A stretch of 55,813 nucleotides of DNA. Source: Phycisphaerales bacterium. Lineage in GTDB: Bacteria > Planctomycetota > Phycisphaerae > SM23-33 > FEN-1343. The notes under the pieces were generated by a model. The model was not told the DNA's origin. It saw nothing but the letters and a program-made list of their open reading frames with translations, and did no database searches. Shown one piece after another: positions 26,871 to 35,870 of this stretch (position 1 is its first letter; every line of letters begins with the position of its first letter). The stretch covers positions 1-55,813 of the forward strand of contig PMYD01000050.1 of NCBI GenBank assembly GCA_003171335.1, written 5' to 3'. The position numbers and the translations under genes were made by a program.

Positions 26871-28346
26871 ATGGTCGATGAAACTAAGGACAGGCCTGAA
26901 GATCAGGCCGCACAAGGGCAAGCGGAAGGTCAAAATCAAGAGCAGGCCGAGGCCCCGGAAGCCCCCGCGCTGCCGGCCAATAAGGTCACCATCGAAGAGA
27001 TGGCCGCCAGCCGCAAGAAGATCACCATCGAGGTCGATCGCGAGAAGATCGATTCGAAATTCGAGGAAATCTTCGGCGAGCTGCACAAGAGCGCCCTGGT
27101 CCCCGGTTTCCGCATCGGCCACGCGCCGCGGCGGCTGCTGGAGAAGCGATATGGCAAGGATGCCGCGCAGGATGTCCGCAACGCGCTGGTCGCCGAGGCG
27201 CTGGGCGAGGTCGATAAGAATGAGGAGCTCGACATCCTGGGCGAGCCGGATATCAAGCTCGACGACATCGAGCTGCCGGAAAAGGGCAACCTGACGTTCA
27301 CGCTGGAAGTCGAGGTCAAGCCGAAGTTTGAGGTGCCCTCCTACAAGGGCATTCCCGTGACCGAACCGCAGCTTCCCGGCGGCTCCGAGCATGCCGAGGA
27401 AGTCACGCGGCGGATCTTGGCGCAGAAGGGCACGCTCGTGCCGGTCAGCGAGCCGGCGCAGGCGGGCGATCAAATCATCGCCGATGTGACGGTCAAGGGC
27501 GAAGGCATCGAGCAGAAGGTGGAAAACGCCGAGATGCGCGTGGCCCCCGGCGCCGTCGCCGGCGTGCCGCTGGAAGATCTGGGCGAAAGACTATCCGGCG
27601 CCAAGGCCGGCCAGACCGTCGAGATCAAGACCCAGGTGCCCGCCGCCCACGAGAAGGAAGAATGGCGCGGCAAGGAAGTGACCGTGTCGTTCGCCCTGAG
27701 CGAAGTGAAGCGCATGGAGCTGCCGCCGCTGAACGATGCCCTGGCCGGCGAGTACGGCTTTGACGACGCCGAGGCCATGAAGAAGTACATCGCTCAGCGG
27801 GCCGAGGTCCAGGTCGCCCAGGAGCGGCTCAAGGCCCGCCGCGAGCAGGTGAGCAATTACCTGCTGGAGCACACGACGATGGACCTGCCGGAAGAAACCA
27901 GCCGCCGGCAGACCGCTGCCGTCCTGCGCCGGCACTACGTGAACCTGCTTCAGCAGGGCGTGCCGCGCGATCAGATCGATCAGAACCTCGAGCTATTGGC
28001 CTCGCAGGCCGAGCGCGTGGCCCAGCGCGACCTGAAGCTGGGCTTTATACTGGAGAAGATCGCCAAGGCCCTGGATATCACGGTTGAAGAGGGCGAGGTG
28101 AACTCCTGGATCGCTTATATCGCCAGCCAGCAGGGCCGGCGGCCCGAGCGGCTGCGCCAGGAGATGGAGCACGGCGGCAGCCTGGGCGAGGTCGAGGTGC
28201 AGCTCCGCGAGCAGAAGACGTTGGATAAGCTGCTGGAAATGGCCGAGGAGAAGCCCGCGGGCACCGCCGGCGCCGAGGCGGCCGCCAAGGAAGGCGAAAA
28301 GGTCGAGACCGCTGGGGCCGAAGACTCGGAGAAGGCCGAAGAATAA
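26871..28346 (+). CDS. tig: Trigger factor, ribosome-associated chaperone
   Basis: Binds the ribosome exit tunnel and shields nascent chains; has a peptidyl-prolyl isomerase domain. The 491-aa protein has an acidic Gln/Glu/Pro-rich N-terminal extension of about 30 residues, the ribosome-binding domain with LVPGFRIGHAPRRLLEKRYG, a divergent FKBP domain (about residues 195-280) and the helical C-domain. The ribosome-binding loop reads GFRIGHAP instead of the usual GFRxGKxP, with His replacing Lys. The C-terminus adds a Glu/Ala-rich tail. The ATG at 26871 has GGGAG 8 nt upstream. It precedes clpP by 47 nt, the usual tig-clpP order. Confidence 0.9.
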   Translation: MVDETKDRPEDQAAQGQAEGQNQEQAEAPEAPALPANKVTIEEMAASRKKITIEVDREKIDSKFEEIFGELHKSALVPGFRIGHAPRRLLEKRYGKDAAQDVRNALVAEALGEVDKNEELDILGEPDIKLDDIELPEKGNLTFTLEVEVKPKFEVPSYKGIPVTEPQLPGGSEHAEEVTRRILAQKGTLVPVSEPAQAGDQIIADVTVKGEGIEQKVENAEMRVAPGAVAGVPLEDLGERLSGAKAGQTVEIKTQVPAAHEKEEWRGKEVTVSFALSEVKRMELPPLNDALAGEYGFDDAEAMKKYIAQRAEVQVAQERLKARREQVSNYLLEHTTMDLPEETSRRQTAAVLRRHYVNLLQQGVPRDQIDQNLELLASQAERVAQRDLKLGFILEKIAKALDITVEEGEVNSWIAYIASQQGRRPERLRQEMEHGGSLGEVEVQLREQKTLDKLLEMAEEKPAGTAGAEAAAKEGEKVETAGAEDSEKAEE

Positions 28347-28393
28347 TCGGGCCGGCCGCTTGACGGCCGACGAAAGGATAAAAGGACCAGACG

Positions 28394-28990
28394 ATGGCAC
28401 GTTCACACGACAGCCCCTCCGCCGCCCGCAGCGATTACCAGTACCGCCGCGAGATGACGCTGGAGGAGCGCCTGGCCGAGGAACGCATCCTGTTCCTGTG
28501 GGGCCAGATCAACGCCAACGCGGCCGGCGGGCTGATCATGCGGCTGCTGGAGCTTCAGGCCAAGAGCCGCGATCGCGAGATCAGCCTGTATATCAACTCG
28601 CCCGGCGGCACCGTGGATGACACGCTGGCCATCTACGACACGATGCAGTTCATGACCTGCGATGTGGCCACATACGTGGTGGGCGCGGCCCAGAGCGGGG
28701 CGGCCTTGATCCTGGCCGCCGGCACCAAGAAGAAGCGCTTCGCCCTGCCGCACAGCAAGGTGATGATCCATCAGCCCTGGGGCGGCGTCAGCGGCCAGGT
28801 GAGCGATATCCAGATCCAGGCCGAGGAGATTTTGAAGGCCAAGCGGGTGCTGAACGAGCTGCTGGCCAAGTGCACGGGCCGGTCGGTCGAGCAGATCGAG
28901 AAGGAAACCGAGCGCGACCGCTACCTCACCCCCGAAGAGGCCAAGGAATACGGGCTGCTGGACGAGATCGTCCAGCCCGGCAAACAGTAA
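28394..28990 (+). CDS. clpP: ATP-dependent Clp protease proteolytic subunit, first copy
   Basis: Serine peptidase of the Clp complex, 198 aa. The catalytic triad is in place: Ser101 in GAAQSGAAL, His126 in VMIHQPWGG and Asp175 in ETERDRYL. The nucleophile motif is unusual, AQSG instead of the usual ASMA/ASMG. The N-terminus up to about residue 20 diverges from standard ClpP. It lies between tig and a second clpP copy 31 nt downstream. Mixed ClpP rings of two paralogues are known in several bacteria. No clpX follows in this window. Confidence 0.92.
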   Translation: MARSHDSPSAARSDYQYRREMTLEERLAEERILFLWGQINANAAGGLIMRLLELQAKSRDREISLYINSPGGTVDDTLAIYDTMQFMTCDVATYVVGAAQSGAALILAAGTKKKRFALPHSKVMIHQPWGGVSGQVSDIQIQAEEILKAKRVLNELLAKCTGRSVEQIEKETERDRYLTPEEAKEYGLLDEIVQPGKQ

Positions 28991-29021
28991 CGGCGGCGTG
29001 CCCGCCGCGGACAGAAAGACC

Positions 29022-29642
29022 ATGCTCTCCAACCAACACCTTGTACCGATCGTCATCGAACAAAGCGGCCGCGGCGAGCGCGCCTACGACATCTACAGCC
29101 GGCTGCTCAAAGACCGGATCATCTTCCTGGGCGATGCGGTCGACGACAACATCGCCAACCTGGTCGTGGCGCAGATGCTGTTCCTGTCCAACGATGACCC
29201 CAAGAGCGACATCAAGCTGTATCTCAACTCGCCCGGCGGGAGCGTGTCGGCGGGGCTGGCCATCTACGACACGATGAAGTTCGTGCGCTGCGATGTGTCC
29301 ACGACGTGCGTGGGCATGGCGGCCTCCATGGCGGCGGTGCTGCTGGCCGGGGGCACGCGCGGCAAGCGCTACGTGCTGCCCAACAGCCGCGTGCTCATCC
29401 ACCAGCCGCTGATCCGCGGCGTGGTGACCGGGCCGGCGACGGACCTGGATATCGAGGCCCGCGAGATCATCCGCCTGCGGCGGCGCATCTACGAGATCCT
29501 GGCCTCCGACAGCGGCAAGAGCGTGGCCCAGATCGAGGCGGACTGCGACCGCAACAAGTGGCTCGATGCCAACGAGGCGGTCGCCTACGGCGTGGTCGAC
29601 AAAATCCTCGAGGCGGCCGAGACGCCGCCGGAGAAACAGTAA
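29022..29642 (+). CDS. clpP: ATP-dependent Clp protease proteolytic subunit, second copy
   Basis: Canonical ClpP of 206 aa. Triad: Ser102 in [11 protein letters not shown], His127 in VLIHQPL and Asp176 in DCDRNKWL. The N-terminus [20 protein letters not shown] is the standard ClpP axial-loop region, so this copy is closer to the ordinary enzyme than its neighbour. I prefer the ATG at 29022; a GTG at 28998 is in frame. It would form heptameric rings, alone or with the first copy, and needs an AAA+ partner encoded elsewhere. Confidence 0.94.
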   Translation: MLSNQHLVPIVIEQSGRGERAYDIYSRLLKDRIIFLGDAVDDNIANLVVAQMLFLSNDDPKSDIKLYLNSPGGSVSAGLAIYDTMKFVRCDVSTTCVGMAASMAAVLLAGGTRGKRYVLPNSRVLIHQPLIRGVVTGPATDLDIEAREIIRLRRRIYEILASDSGKSVAQIEADCDRNKWLDANEAVAYGVVDKILEAAETPPEKQ

Positions 29643-29706
29643 TTATTGGTGACGGATTACTTTGGGCCGCGCCAGACCCAGGCAAGAAGTCAAACCGCGA
29701 AATGGC

Positions 29707-30384
29707 ATGATCGTGAAGAGGTTCGCCCAACTCGTTGCTTGTTTGCTGGCCCTCGCCGGCCTGCTGGCCGGCTGCCGCGCGCCGCATCGAGAGGCGGCCG
29801 AGCAGAACGTGCAACTGATGAGCAAAGATGCTCAGCTCGCGCGCCTGCAGGAGCAGGTGGGCAAACTGGAAGATCGAATTGCCGAGCTTGAGGCGCAGGT
29901 CAAGACGCTCCAGGGACTGGGCGAGAAGCGGCTCTCGGTGGTCTTCCACCCGCACCGCATCGAGCTGGGCAAGATGACTTCAGGCTTTCGCGGCTCTGAC
30001 CCAAGCAGCGATGCGGGGGTCCGCGTGTTTGTCCGGCCCGTGGATGAGCAGGGTTCAACGCTGAAGGCCGCCGGCGATGTGCGCGTGGAGCTGTTTGATC
30101 TGGCCAACCCGGCGGACCAGCAGTTCCTGGGCGCCTGCACCTACGCCGCCGACCAGATGGGCAAGTATTGGATGAGCGCCAGTTTCGCCAACCAGTACGC
30201 CTTCGAATGCCCCTGGCCGGCGCATCCGCCGGTGCACAGCGAGGTGACGGTCCGCGTGGTGTTCGTCGATTACCTGACCGGCCAGACGTTGACCGCGCAA
30301 ACGGTGGTGAAAGTCAAACCGCCGGCGGCCATCGGCGAATCCGGCCCCGCGGGCTCCGCACCGGCGCAGACGCATCAGCCGTAA
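29707..30384 (+). CDS. Putative lipoprotein with a coiled coil
   Basis: A 225-aa secreted protein of unknown role. The signal peptide ends at the lipobox LLAGC near residue 23, followed by a heptad-rich coiled coil (QLARLQEQVGKLEDRIAELE, about residues 42-70) and a beta-rich C-terminal domain with VRVFVRPVDEQGS and VTVRVVFVDYLTGQ. The start is an ATG at 29707, with a GTG at 29713 possible. It is 64 nt after clpP and may share its transcript. No enzymatic motif is visible. Confidence 0.7.
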   Translation: MIVKRFAQLVACLLALAGLLAGCRAPHREAAEQNVQLMSKDAQLARLQEQVGKLEDRIAELEAQVKTLQGLGEKRLSVVFHPHRIELGKMTSGFRGSDPSSDAGVRVFVRPVDEQGSTLKAAGDVRVELFDLANPADQQFLGACTYAADQMGKYWMSASFANQYAFECPWPAHPPVHSEVTVRVVFVDYLTGQTLTAQTVVKVKPPAAIGESGPAGSAPAQTHQP

Positions 30385-30581
30385 GCGTGCCTTTGTCGCA
30401 CGCGTGGTTGCCGTACAAAGGATGTATGCAATTCCGCCTATCGCCCGAGAAGACAAGTCGGAGGATCTGCGTTTGACGTGGCCGGCGATACAATATTCGC
30501 CTTTGTGCTGCACCGGCGCAGGATCGAAAAGTTCGCTCCTGGAGCACCCCGGCGGCTCGGGCGTTTTGGCAGGAGCGGGAA

Positions 30582-30920
30582 ATGAAGCTGTGGCTGCCGT
30601 TTGTTCTGCTGACGATCTCCAACGTGTTCATGACCTTCGCGTGGTACGGCCACCTGAAATTCAAGAGCACGCCGCTGGTTCTGACGATCCTCGCCAGTTG
30701 GGGCATCGCCCTGCTGGAGTATTGTTTTCAGGTGCCGGCCAACCGGATCGGCAGCGATGTGTACACCGCCGCGCAACTGAAGACGGGCCAGGAAATCATC
30801 ACGCTGGTGGTTTTCTCGGTGTTCTCCATCTTCTATCTCGATCAGCCGATCCGGTGGAACCATCTGGTGGGTTTCGGCTTCATCGTGGTGGCGGCGGTTT
30901 TCATCTTCCGGAAGTGGTAA
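30582..30920 (+). CDS. DUF486 family small membrane protein
   Basis: A 112-aa inner-membrane protein with four helices, matching the DUF486/DMT-like family: MKLWLPFVLLTISNVFMTFA, then WYGHLKFK, SWGIALLEYCFQVPANRIG, QEIITLVVFSVFSIFYL and a final helix ending FIFRKW. The family is related to small multidrug-resistance-type transporters, but no substrate is established. It is a single gene with AGGAGCGGG shortly before the ATG. Confidence 0.85.
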   Translation: MKLWLPFVLLTISNVFMTFAWYGHLKFKSTPLVLTILASWGIALLEYCFQVPANRIGSDVYTAAQLKTGQEIITLVVFSVFSIFYLDQPIRWNHLVGFGFIVVAAVFIFRKW

Positions 30921-30945
30921 TGAGCAGGTCCCAAAAAAATGGCGG

Positions 30946-31014
30946 GTCTGACGCAGGGGGGGACGTCAGACGCCGCCTTGGCATTCGAACCGGTCGGGGG
31001 GAGAACCGGCTCGA
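30946..31014. repeat. Two hairpins with 10-nt G-rich loops
   Basis: Stem GTCTGACG/CGTCAGAC (30946-30953, 30964-30971) and stem TCGAACCGGT/ACCGGCTCGA (30985-30994, 31005-31014) each enclose a 10-nt loop consisting largely of G. They begin 25 nt after the DUF486 stop. The gap 30921-31411 has no gene; its right part is AT-rich and may hold the purD promoter. Confidence 0.6.
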
Positions 31015-31411
31015 TGGGGGTCAGATTTTTAGTTGCGGGCTCAACTCCTGCTCTCGAAATCTACCCAACCCGCATAGTGAGATTGTACAGGGTTCACCTG
31101 AATTGGCAATAGAAAAAACGCAGAATTTTCTTTTCCGCAACCGTTAGATATTACATTTCGGTTATGATAGCACGAGCCATGTGCAAGCTACTGTAAAATA
31201 TGAGCTTGCGAAAACAGGAGTGCATGCTTCTGAAATATAGCATCTGGGCCGATGAGGAAGAAAAATACAATTTTCCGCCGAGGGTCCGCCAGAGGCATTT
31301 GTCCTTCAGCAAATGCTGAAAAAGCAGCCTGTCGCATCGCCATGGCGGCCAAGGTAAACTGCTGGCCCGAGTGGATCGATCGACGGCCCCGGATGGAAGC
31401 AAGGAGCGGTG

Positions 31412-32692
31412 ATGAAGATTCTGCTGGTCGGCAGCGGCGGACGAGAGCACGCGTTGGCGTGGAAGCTGCGGCAAAGCCCGCAGTGCGAACAGTTGTTCAT
31501 CGCCCCGGGCAACGCCGGCACCGCCCAATGCGGAACGAATGTCCCCATTTCTGAGCTGGACGTGCCCGCGCTGGTGAAGTTCGCCCGCGAGAACGGCATC
31601 GCCCTGGTCGTCGTCGGCGGCGAGGAGCCGCTGGCCGCCGGCCTGGTGGACGAGGTGAGGAAGGCCAAGCTGATGGCCTTCGGGCCGACCAAGGAAGCCG
31701 CCCAGATCGAGTCGGACAAGGCCTTCAGCAAGCAGCTCATGCGCGAGGCCAGCATTCCGACCGCCGAGGCCAGGACCTTTACCGACTTCACCGCCGCCCG
31801 GAACTACGTGCTCTCGCGCCAAGGCGCGCTGGTGGTCAAGGCCGCCGGCCTGGCCAAGGGCAAGGGCGCCGTCGTGTGCGAGGAGCCCTACCAGGCGGTC
31901 AAGCCGCTGGAGCAGATGATGGTGGAGAAGGTCTTCGGCGCCGCGGGCGAGACGGTGCTCGTCGAGGATCGCCTGACCGGCCCGGAGGCCAGCGTGCTGT
32001 CGCTGTGCGATGGGAAGAACATCTACGTGCTGGAGCCCGCGCAGGACCACAAGCCCATCGGCGATGGCGACACCGGCCCCAACACCGGCGGCATGGGCTG
32101 CTACTGCCCCGTGCCGGTCATCACCGATGCGGTGCTGTCGCAGGTGGAGCGCGAAATCATCGTGCCGGCGGTCGATGCCCTGCGCCGGCGCGTGGGGCGT
32201 TTTGAAGGCGTGCTGTACACCGGGCTCATGCTGACGGCCTCCGGGCCGCGGGTGATCGAGTTCAACGCCCGCTTCGGCGACCCCGAGGCGCAGCCGGTGC
32301 TGATGCGGCTCAAGGGCGACCTGGTCGAGGCCATGGTGGCCGTCTGCGAGCACCGCCTGGATGAAGTGACGCTCGGTTGGGACCCGCGGCCGGCGGTGTG
32401 CGTGGTGATGGCCTCGGGCGGCTACCCCGACAAATACGCCAAGGGCCTGCCCATCACGGGCGTGGACCAGGCCGACGCCATGGCCGATGTGAAGGTGTTT
32501 ATCGCCGGCGCGCAGCAGGAGGGCGACAAGCTGGTCACCGCCGGCGGCCGCGTGCTGGGCGTGACCGCGCTGGGCGACACGATCGCCGCCGCCAAGGCGC
32601 GGGCGTACGAGGCCGTGGCCAAGATTTCCTGGCCCGGCTGCTACTACCGCCATGACATTGCGGACAAGGCGATCGCGGCGGCGACGCGATAA
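31412..32692 (+). CDS. purD: Phosphoribosylamine-glycine ligase
   Basis: Second step of purine synthesis: joins glycine to 5-phosphoribosylamine using ATP. The 426-aa protein has the family start MKILLVGSGGREHALAWKL, the N-domain FIAPGNAGTA, the ATP-grasp core VVKAAGLAKGKGAVVC, LTGPEASVLSLCDG and GDTGPNTGGMGCYCP, and FNARFGDPEAQP for metal binding. The ATG at 31412 has AAGGAG 5 nt upstream; a GTG at 31409 is the adjacent alternative. No other purine gene is nearby. Confidence 0.95.
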   Translation: MKILLVGSGGREHALAWKLRQSPQCEQLFIAPGNAGTAQCGTNVPISELDVPALVKFARENGIALVVVGGEEPLAAGLVDEVRKAKLMAFGPTKEAAQIESDKAFSKQLMREASIPTAEARTFTDFTAARNYVLSRQGALVVKAAGLAKGKGAVVCEEPYQAVKPLEQMMVEKVFGAAGETVLVEDRLTGPEASVLSLCDGKNIYVLEPAQDHKPIGDGDTGPNTGGMGCYCPVPVITDAVLSQVEREIIVPAVDALRRRVGRFEGVLYTGLMLTASGPRVIEFNARFGDPEAQPVLMRLKGDLVEAMVAVCEHRLDEVTLGWDPRPAVCVVMASGGYPDKYAKGLPITGVDQADAMADVKVFIAGAQQEGDKLVTAGGRVLGVTALGDTIAAAKARAYEAVAKISWPGCYYRHDIADKAIAAATR

Positions 32693-32737
32693 ACGGAAGC
32701 CGGCGGTCTTCGCCGAGAGGCGGCGATTCCCGCTTCA

Positions 32738-32953
32738 AGGTGGCATGCCCTCACGGACGGGGCGATAGCACCGGACGGGTGGGCATGGCGATAAGTGGCG
32801 CGCGGCCGTTGGCGAAGGTTCGCCCGGGCAAGACATGCCCACCCGCCTTGGCTGGAGGTGGCACAGGCTTTCTAGCCTGTGGCCGGTGCTGGAAGAACAC
32901 AGGCTAAAAGCCTGTGCCACCTTCCGACCAGCGGTCGTGAGGGCATGCCACCT
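32738..32953. repeat. Triple-nested inverted repeat, AGGTGGCATGCCCTCACG family
   Basis: Outer 18-nt arms (32738-32755, 32936-32953) are the same sequence as the element at 8643-8772. Inside are GGGTGGGCATG/CATGCCCACC arms and a further hairpin with arms starting AGGTGGCACAGGCT (32856) and ending AGCCTGTGCCACCT (32922). The element fills most of the 352-nt gap between purD and the methyltransferase gene; nothing else is seen there. Confidence 0.85.
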
Positions 32954-33044
32954 GTGATAACTTGTTGGCGCGGCGGCCTGGACAGTTAGAATGCGGCGGT
33001 CAACCTGACTGAAGAAGAGCGATGGCGGCGGAACGGAGTCCAAC

Positions 33045-34172
33045 ATGTTGAAGCTGGATGAAGTGGTCAATTCGGATTGTCTCACTTGGCTGGCGAAGCA
33101 GGAGGAGCCATTCGCCGATCTGATCTTCGCCGATCCGCCGTTCAACATCGGCTATCAGTACGACGTGTACGAAGACCGCCGGGCGTACGACGATTATTAC
33201 GCCTGGACCGAGCAATGGATCACCGCCTGCCGGCGGGCGCTCAAGCCGACCGGGGCGTTCTGGATCGCTATCGGCGATGATTACGCGGCCGAAGTGCGGC
33301 TGCTGGGGCGCAAGGCGGGTCTGCACCTGCGGAACTGGGTGATCTGGCATTACACCTTCGGCCAGCAGACCAAGCTGAAATTCGCCCGCAGCCACACGCA
33401 CCTGTTTTACTTTGTGGCCGATGCGCGGAGCTTCACGTTCAACGATGAGGCCGTGCGCACCTTCTCCGACCGCCAGCGGCGCTACAACGACCGGCGCGCC
33501 AATCCCGCCGGCAAGCTGCCCGATGACACCTGGGCGGAGTTTCCGCGGGTGTGCGGCACATTCGCCGAGCGCGAGGGCTGGCACCCCTGCCAGATGCCCG
33601 AGACGGTGCTGGCGCGGATCGTCCTGGCCACCAGCCGCGTGGGCGATGTCGTCTTCGACCCATTCGCCGGCAGCGGCACCACGCTGGTGGCGGCCAAGAA
33701 GTACCACCGGCATTATATGGGGACTGAATTATCGCCCGAATACGTCGACGGCATTCGCCGCCGGCTGGCGGAGGTGCAGCCGATCGCTGACCTGGCCACG
33801 CCGGGCGACTGGTCGCCAGCGCACGTGGAACTGCTGCAGGCCACGTACTGCTCGGCGGGCGTGCGCACCAGCCAGTTGGGGGAGAGCCCCGAGCTGCTGG
33901 AATCCTTCACCCAGCATTTCAACGCGAAACTCACCGCCGCCGGCTGCCAGCGGATGTACGCCGCGGCCGAGGTGTGGGGGCGCCTGGAGTCGATGCGCAG
34001 GCGAAATGAATTGGCCATGATCCGCGTGCACGCCTTCGAGGACCGCCTCGCGTCGGTGCGGCCGGCGGAAGCGTACTCCTCCGGTGCTGCTGGGGCCGTC
34101 CCGATACCGCGGCGGCGCAAAACCCGCCGGCCGGCGGAAGTCGACCTTCCGTTGCTCGCCGATTCCGTCTAG
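33045..34172 (+). CDS. Orphan DNA methyltransferase, beta class
   Basis: Predicted N6-adenine (or N4-cytosine) DNA methyltransferase of 375 aa. The catalytic motif IV DPPF (Asp30-Phe33) comes before the SAM-binding motif I region (FDPFAGSGTT, about residue 204), which is the beta-class order also seen in CcrM-type enzymes. A C-terminal region of about 110 residues follows (from LLQATYCSAGVRTS) and may provide DNA recognition. No restriction endonuclease or specificity subunit is adjacent, so it is more likely regulatory or protective than half of a restriction system. The recognition sequence is unknown. Confidence 0.85.
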   Translation: MLKLDEVVNSDCLTWLAKQEEPFADLIFADPPFNIGYQYDVYEDRRAYDDYYAWTEQWITACRRALKPTGAFWIAIGDDYAAEVRLLGRKAGLHLRNWVIWHYTFGQQTKLKFARSHTHLFYFVADARSFTFNDEAVRTFSDRQRRYNDRRANPAGKLPDDTWAEFPRVCGTFAEREGWHPCQMPETVLARIVLATSRVGDVVFDPFAGSGTTLVAAKKYHRHYMGTELSPEYVDGIRRRLAEVQPIADLATPGDWSPAHVELLQATYCSAGVRTSQLGESPELLESFTQHFNAKLTAAGCQRMYAAAEVWGRLESMRRRNELAMIRVHAFEDRLASVRPAEAYSSGAAGAVPIPRRRKTRRPAEVDLPLLADSV

Positions 34173-34264
34173 TCTTCGGTCACACCTGGTGTGCTGGGTC
34201 GTGGTTGCTGCGCTGCGCTTCGCAAACCACGGCACCCGACCATCGTTTCCTGTGCGGCGATGCC

Positions 34265-34774
34265 CTAATCCTCCGCCAGGTTGCCGCTGCTGGAGCGGGG
34301 GGCAATGCCGTAGGCCTGGGATGGGGGCGTATCCAGCGGCGGGGCAGCGACAGATCGCAGGACCTGCTGGGCGGTCAGCGGATCGGCGCTGCGCAGCCGC
34401 ACGTGGCCATCTTTGCCCACCAGGATGATGGTGAAGAGTTCATCAAACACCCCGAAGCGGGCGCGGAGGTTGCGGGCCTGCACATCGTTGGATGTTCCGG
34501 CCCCCAGCCGGACCGGCCCGTTGCCAATCACCTGGATGGGCCGCACCTCGGCGGCGCCTAGCCGGTCTTCCTGGCCGGCGAGGAATTCCTTCTGAACCTG
34601 AAGTTTGGGATCGTTCTGGGAAGGAGCAAACATCAGCAGCATGCGGTTATCCCACTGCTGCGAGGATAGGTCTGTAGGCTCGACCCCAGGGCTTTTGGAG
34701 GCGTAATTCTGATGGCATCCGACGCCGCCGGCCAGGATGGCCGCCAGCGAGGCAATGAAGAACAAAGTACGCAT
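34265..34774 (-). CDS. DUF4174-like lipoprotein
   Basis: A 169-aa predicted lipoprotein: hydrophobic signal ending in GGVGC (Cys20), then a thioredoxin-like DUF4174 pattern with QWDNRMLLMFAPSQNDP at the start and ELFTIILVGKDGHVRLR in the last third. There is no CxxC redox motif. The family's role is unknown. The ATG at 34774 has GGGGAG about 9 nt upstream. The gap to the convergent methyltransferase gene is about 90 nt. Confidence 0.65.
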   Translation of the reverse strand: MRTLFFIASLAAILAGGVGCHQNYASKSPGVEPTDLSSQQWDNRMLLMFAPSQNDPKLQVQKEFLAGQEDRLGAAEVRPIQVIGNGPVRLGAGTSNDVQARNLRARFGVFDELFTIILVGKDGHVRLRSADPLTAQQVLRSVAAPPLDTPPSQAYGIAPRSSSGNLAED

Positions 34775-34894
34775 GGTCGTAACTCCCCTGCACCCGGTTA
34801 TAAAGAAATTCTAGCTGTCCTGTGGGAATAGCAAGAGGTTTCCTTTCCCCGACGCAATCCGTATTACGCCCTATCGAGGTAAAGACGGTCTTCT

Positions 34895-35206
34895 TCAACC
34901 CTCCATGCTGGTGACCGCCTTTTTGAGGCGCGCCCGATATTGCTGAAAGGCCGTTCGGCCGGCGCTGCTTAATCGGCAGATGGTTCTCGGGATTTTTTCC
35001 CGGTAGGTCTTGTTGATTTCGACATACCCGCCGGCCTCCAGCTTCGCCAGGTGGGAGGAGAGGTTGCCTTTGGTCATGCCCGTCTCGCGCAGCAGGTAGA
35101 GGAAGTCGGCGGCCTCGACAAAATATAGCGTGGTCACGATCACCAGCCGTGCCGGCTCGTGAATCAGCCTGTCCACATCGACCAGGGCACGGATCTCCTG
35201 CTTCAT
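34895..35206 (-). CDS. Winged-helix transcriptional regulator (HTH_34 type)
   Basis: A 103-aa DNA-binding protein of the ArsR/MarR-like 'winged helix DNA-binding domain' family. The pattern is clear: VDRLIHEPARLVIVTTLYF, then FLYLLRETGMTKGNLSSHLAKLEAGGYVEI (helix-turn-helix and wing), then RTICRLSSAGRTAFQQY. Its ATG overlaps the stop of the upstream membrane-protein gene (ATGA), so the two are made together. The family is often paired with a small membrane protein. An inverted repeat in the promoter of the pair is a likely operator. Confidence 0.85.
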   Translation of the reverse strand: MKQEIRALVDVDRLIHEPARLVIVTTLYFVEAADFLYLLRETGMTKGNLSSHLAKLEAGGYVEINKTYREKIPRTICRLSSAGRTAFQQYRARLKKAVTSMEG

Positions 35207-35844
35207 GGCTCATTCTCCGTGAGAATCGGACGCCGTAGGAACGACCGCAGGGCCAAGCCGCCGCCGGCAATAAGAGCCAAGCCAAAGAAGAAGAAATACG
35301 CTGCTCCGCTGAGGTTATCGCCCAGCCTCAGAGAGAATGAGGCGATACCCAGAGCCAGCGAGAAGACCGCCAGCGCCCCGAATCGACGCAGGCGAAGCTG
35401 GATGCCTCCGATCAGAAGGAACCCGCTGATCATGACACTGATAACTAACGTATACCAACCGCTTGCCGCCGGATAGTGATGTCGCGCCACCGTAAGCACA
35501 AACCCCAAGACAAACAGGAAAAAGACGCCGAAGACCAAGCCCATCAGCTTCGCGCCCCGGGTCGGCTTGCGAAGGACTATTAGACCTGCGCGGGGCTCGA
35601 CAAACCGGCTTTTCAGCTTTCGCCCGAGCCGACGGCACAGAAAAGATCCGCACAGGACCAGTGCAAGAAAACCGACCTTCCAACTATCCATGCCGATCAC
35701 TGGGGCGTGCTTTAGAACCGCCTCCGCGAAACAAGACAGGCCCACCAGGACGAGCATAAAGCCGAAAAGCATTTCGTTAATGCCGTCCTCCAGGCTGTAC
35801 CTGCCGGTGCGCCTCGCGATTTCATTCATTTCCGGAAGATCCAT
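35203..35844 (-). CDS. Membrane protein paired with the winged-helix regulator
   Basis: A 213-aa protein with about six hydrophobic segments after a short cytosolic start (residues 1-22, MNEIARRTGRYSLEDGINEM). Segments include FGFMLVLVGLSCFAEAVL, GFLALVLCGSFL, GLVFGVFFLFVLGFVL, YTLVISVMISGFLLIGG and a final pair. I cannot assign a function. It is the first gene of a two-gene operon with the regulator, with an AGGAG sequence shortly before the ATG. It is less GC-rich than most neighbours. Confidence 0.75.
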   Translation of the reverse strand: MDLPEMNEIARRTGRYSLEDGINEMLFGFMLVLVGLSCFAEAVLKHAPVIGMDSWKVGFLALVLCGSFLCRRLGRKLKSRFVEPRAGLIVLRKPTRGAKLMGLVFGVFFLFVLGFVLTVARHHYPAASGWYTLVISVMISGFLLIGGIQLRLRRFGALAVFSLALGIASFSLRLGDNLSGAAYFFFFGLALIAGGGLALRSFLRRPILTENEP

Positions 35845-35870
35845 AGCCTTGTCTCCTGTATAAGCAAACT

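Noticed and set aside
28394..28990. First clpP copy as an inactive paralogue
   Set aside because: Ser, His and Asp of the triad are all present, so loss of activity is not supported.
30975..31014. tRNA-like T-arm (TTCGAA) in the gap after the DUF486 gene
   Set aside because: The flanking bases do not form a 5-bp T stem, and no acceptor, D or anticodon arm can be built on either strand.
33045..34172. Restriction-modification system
   Set aside because: Only a methyltransferase is present; neighbours are purD, a lipoprotein and a regulator pair, with no nuclease.
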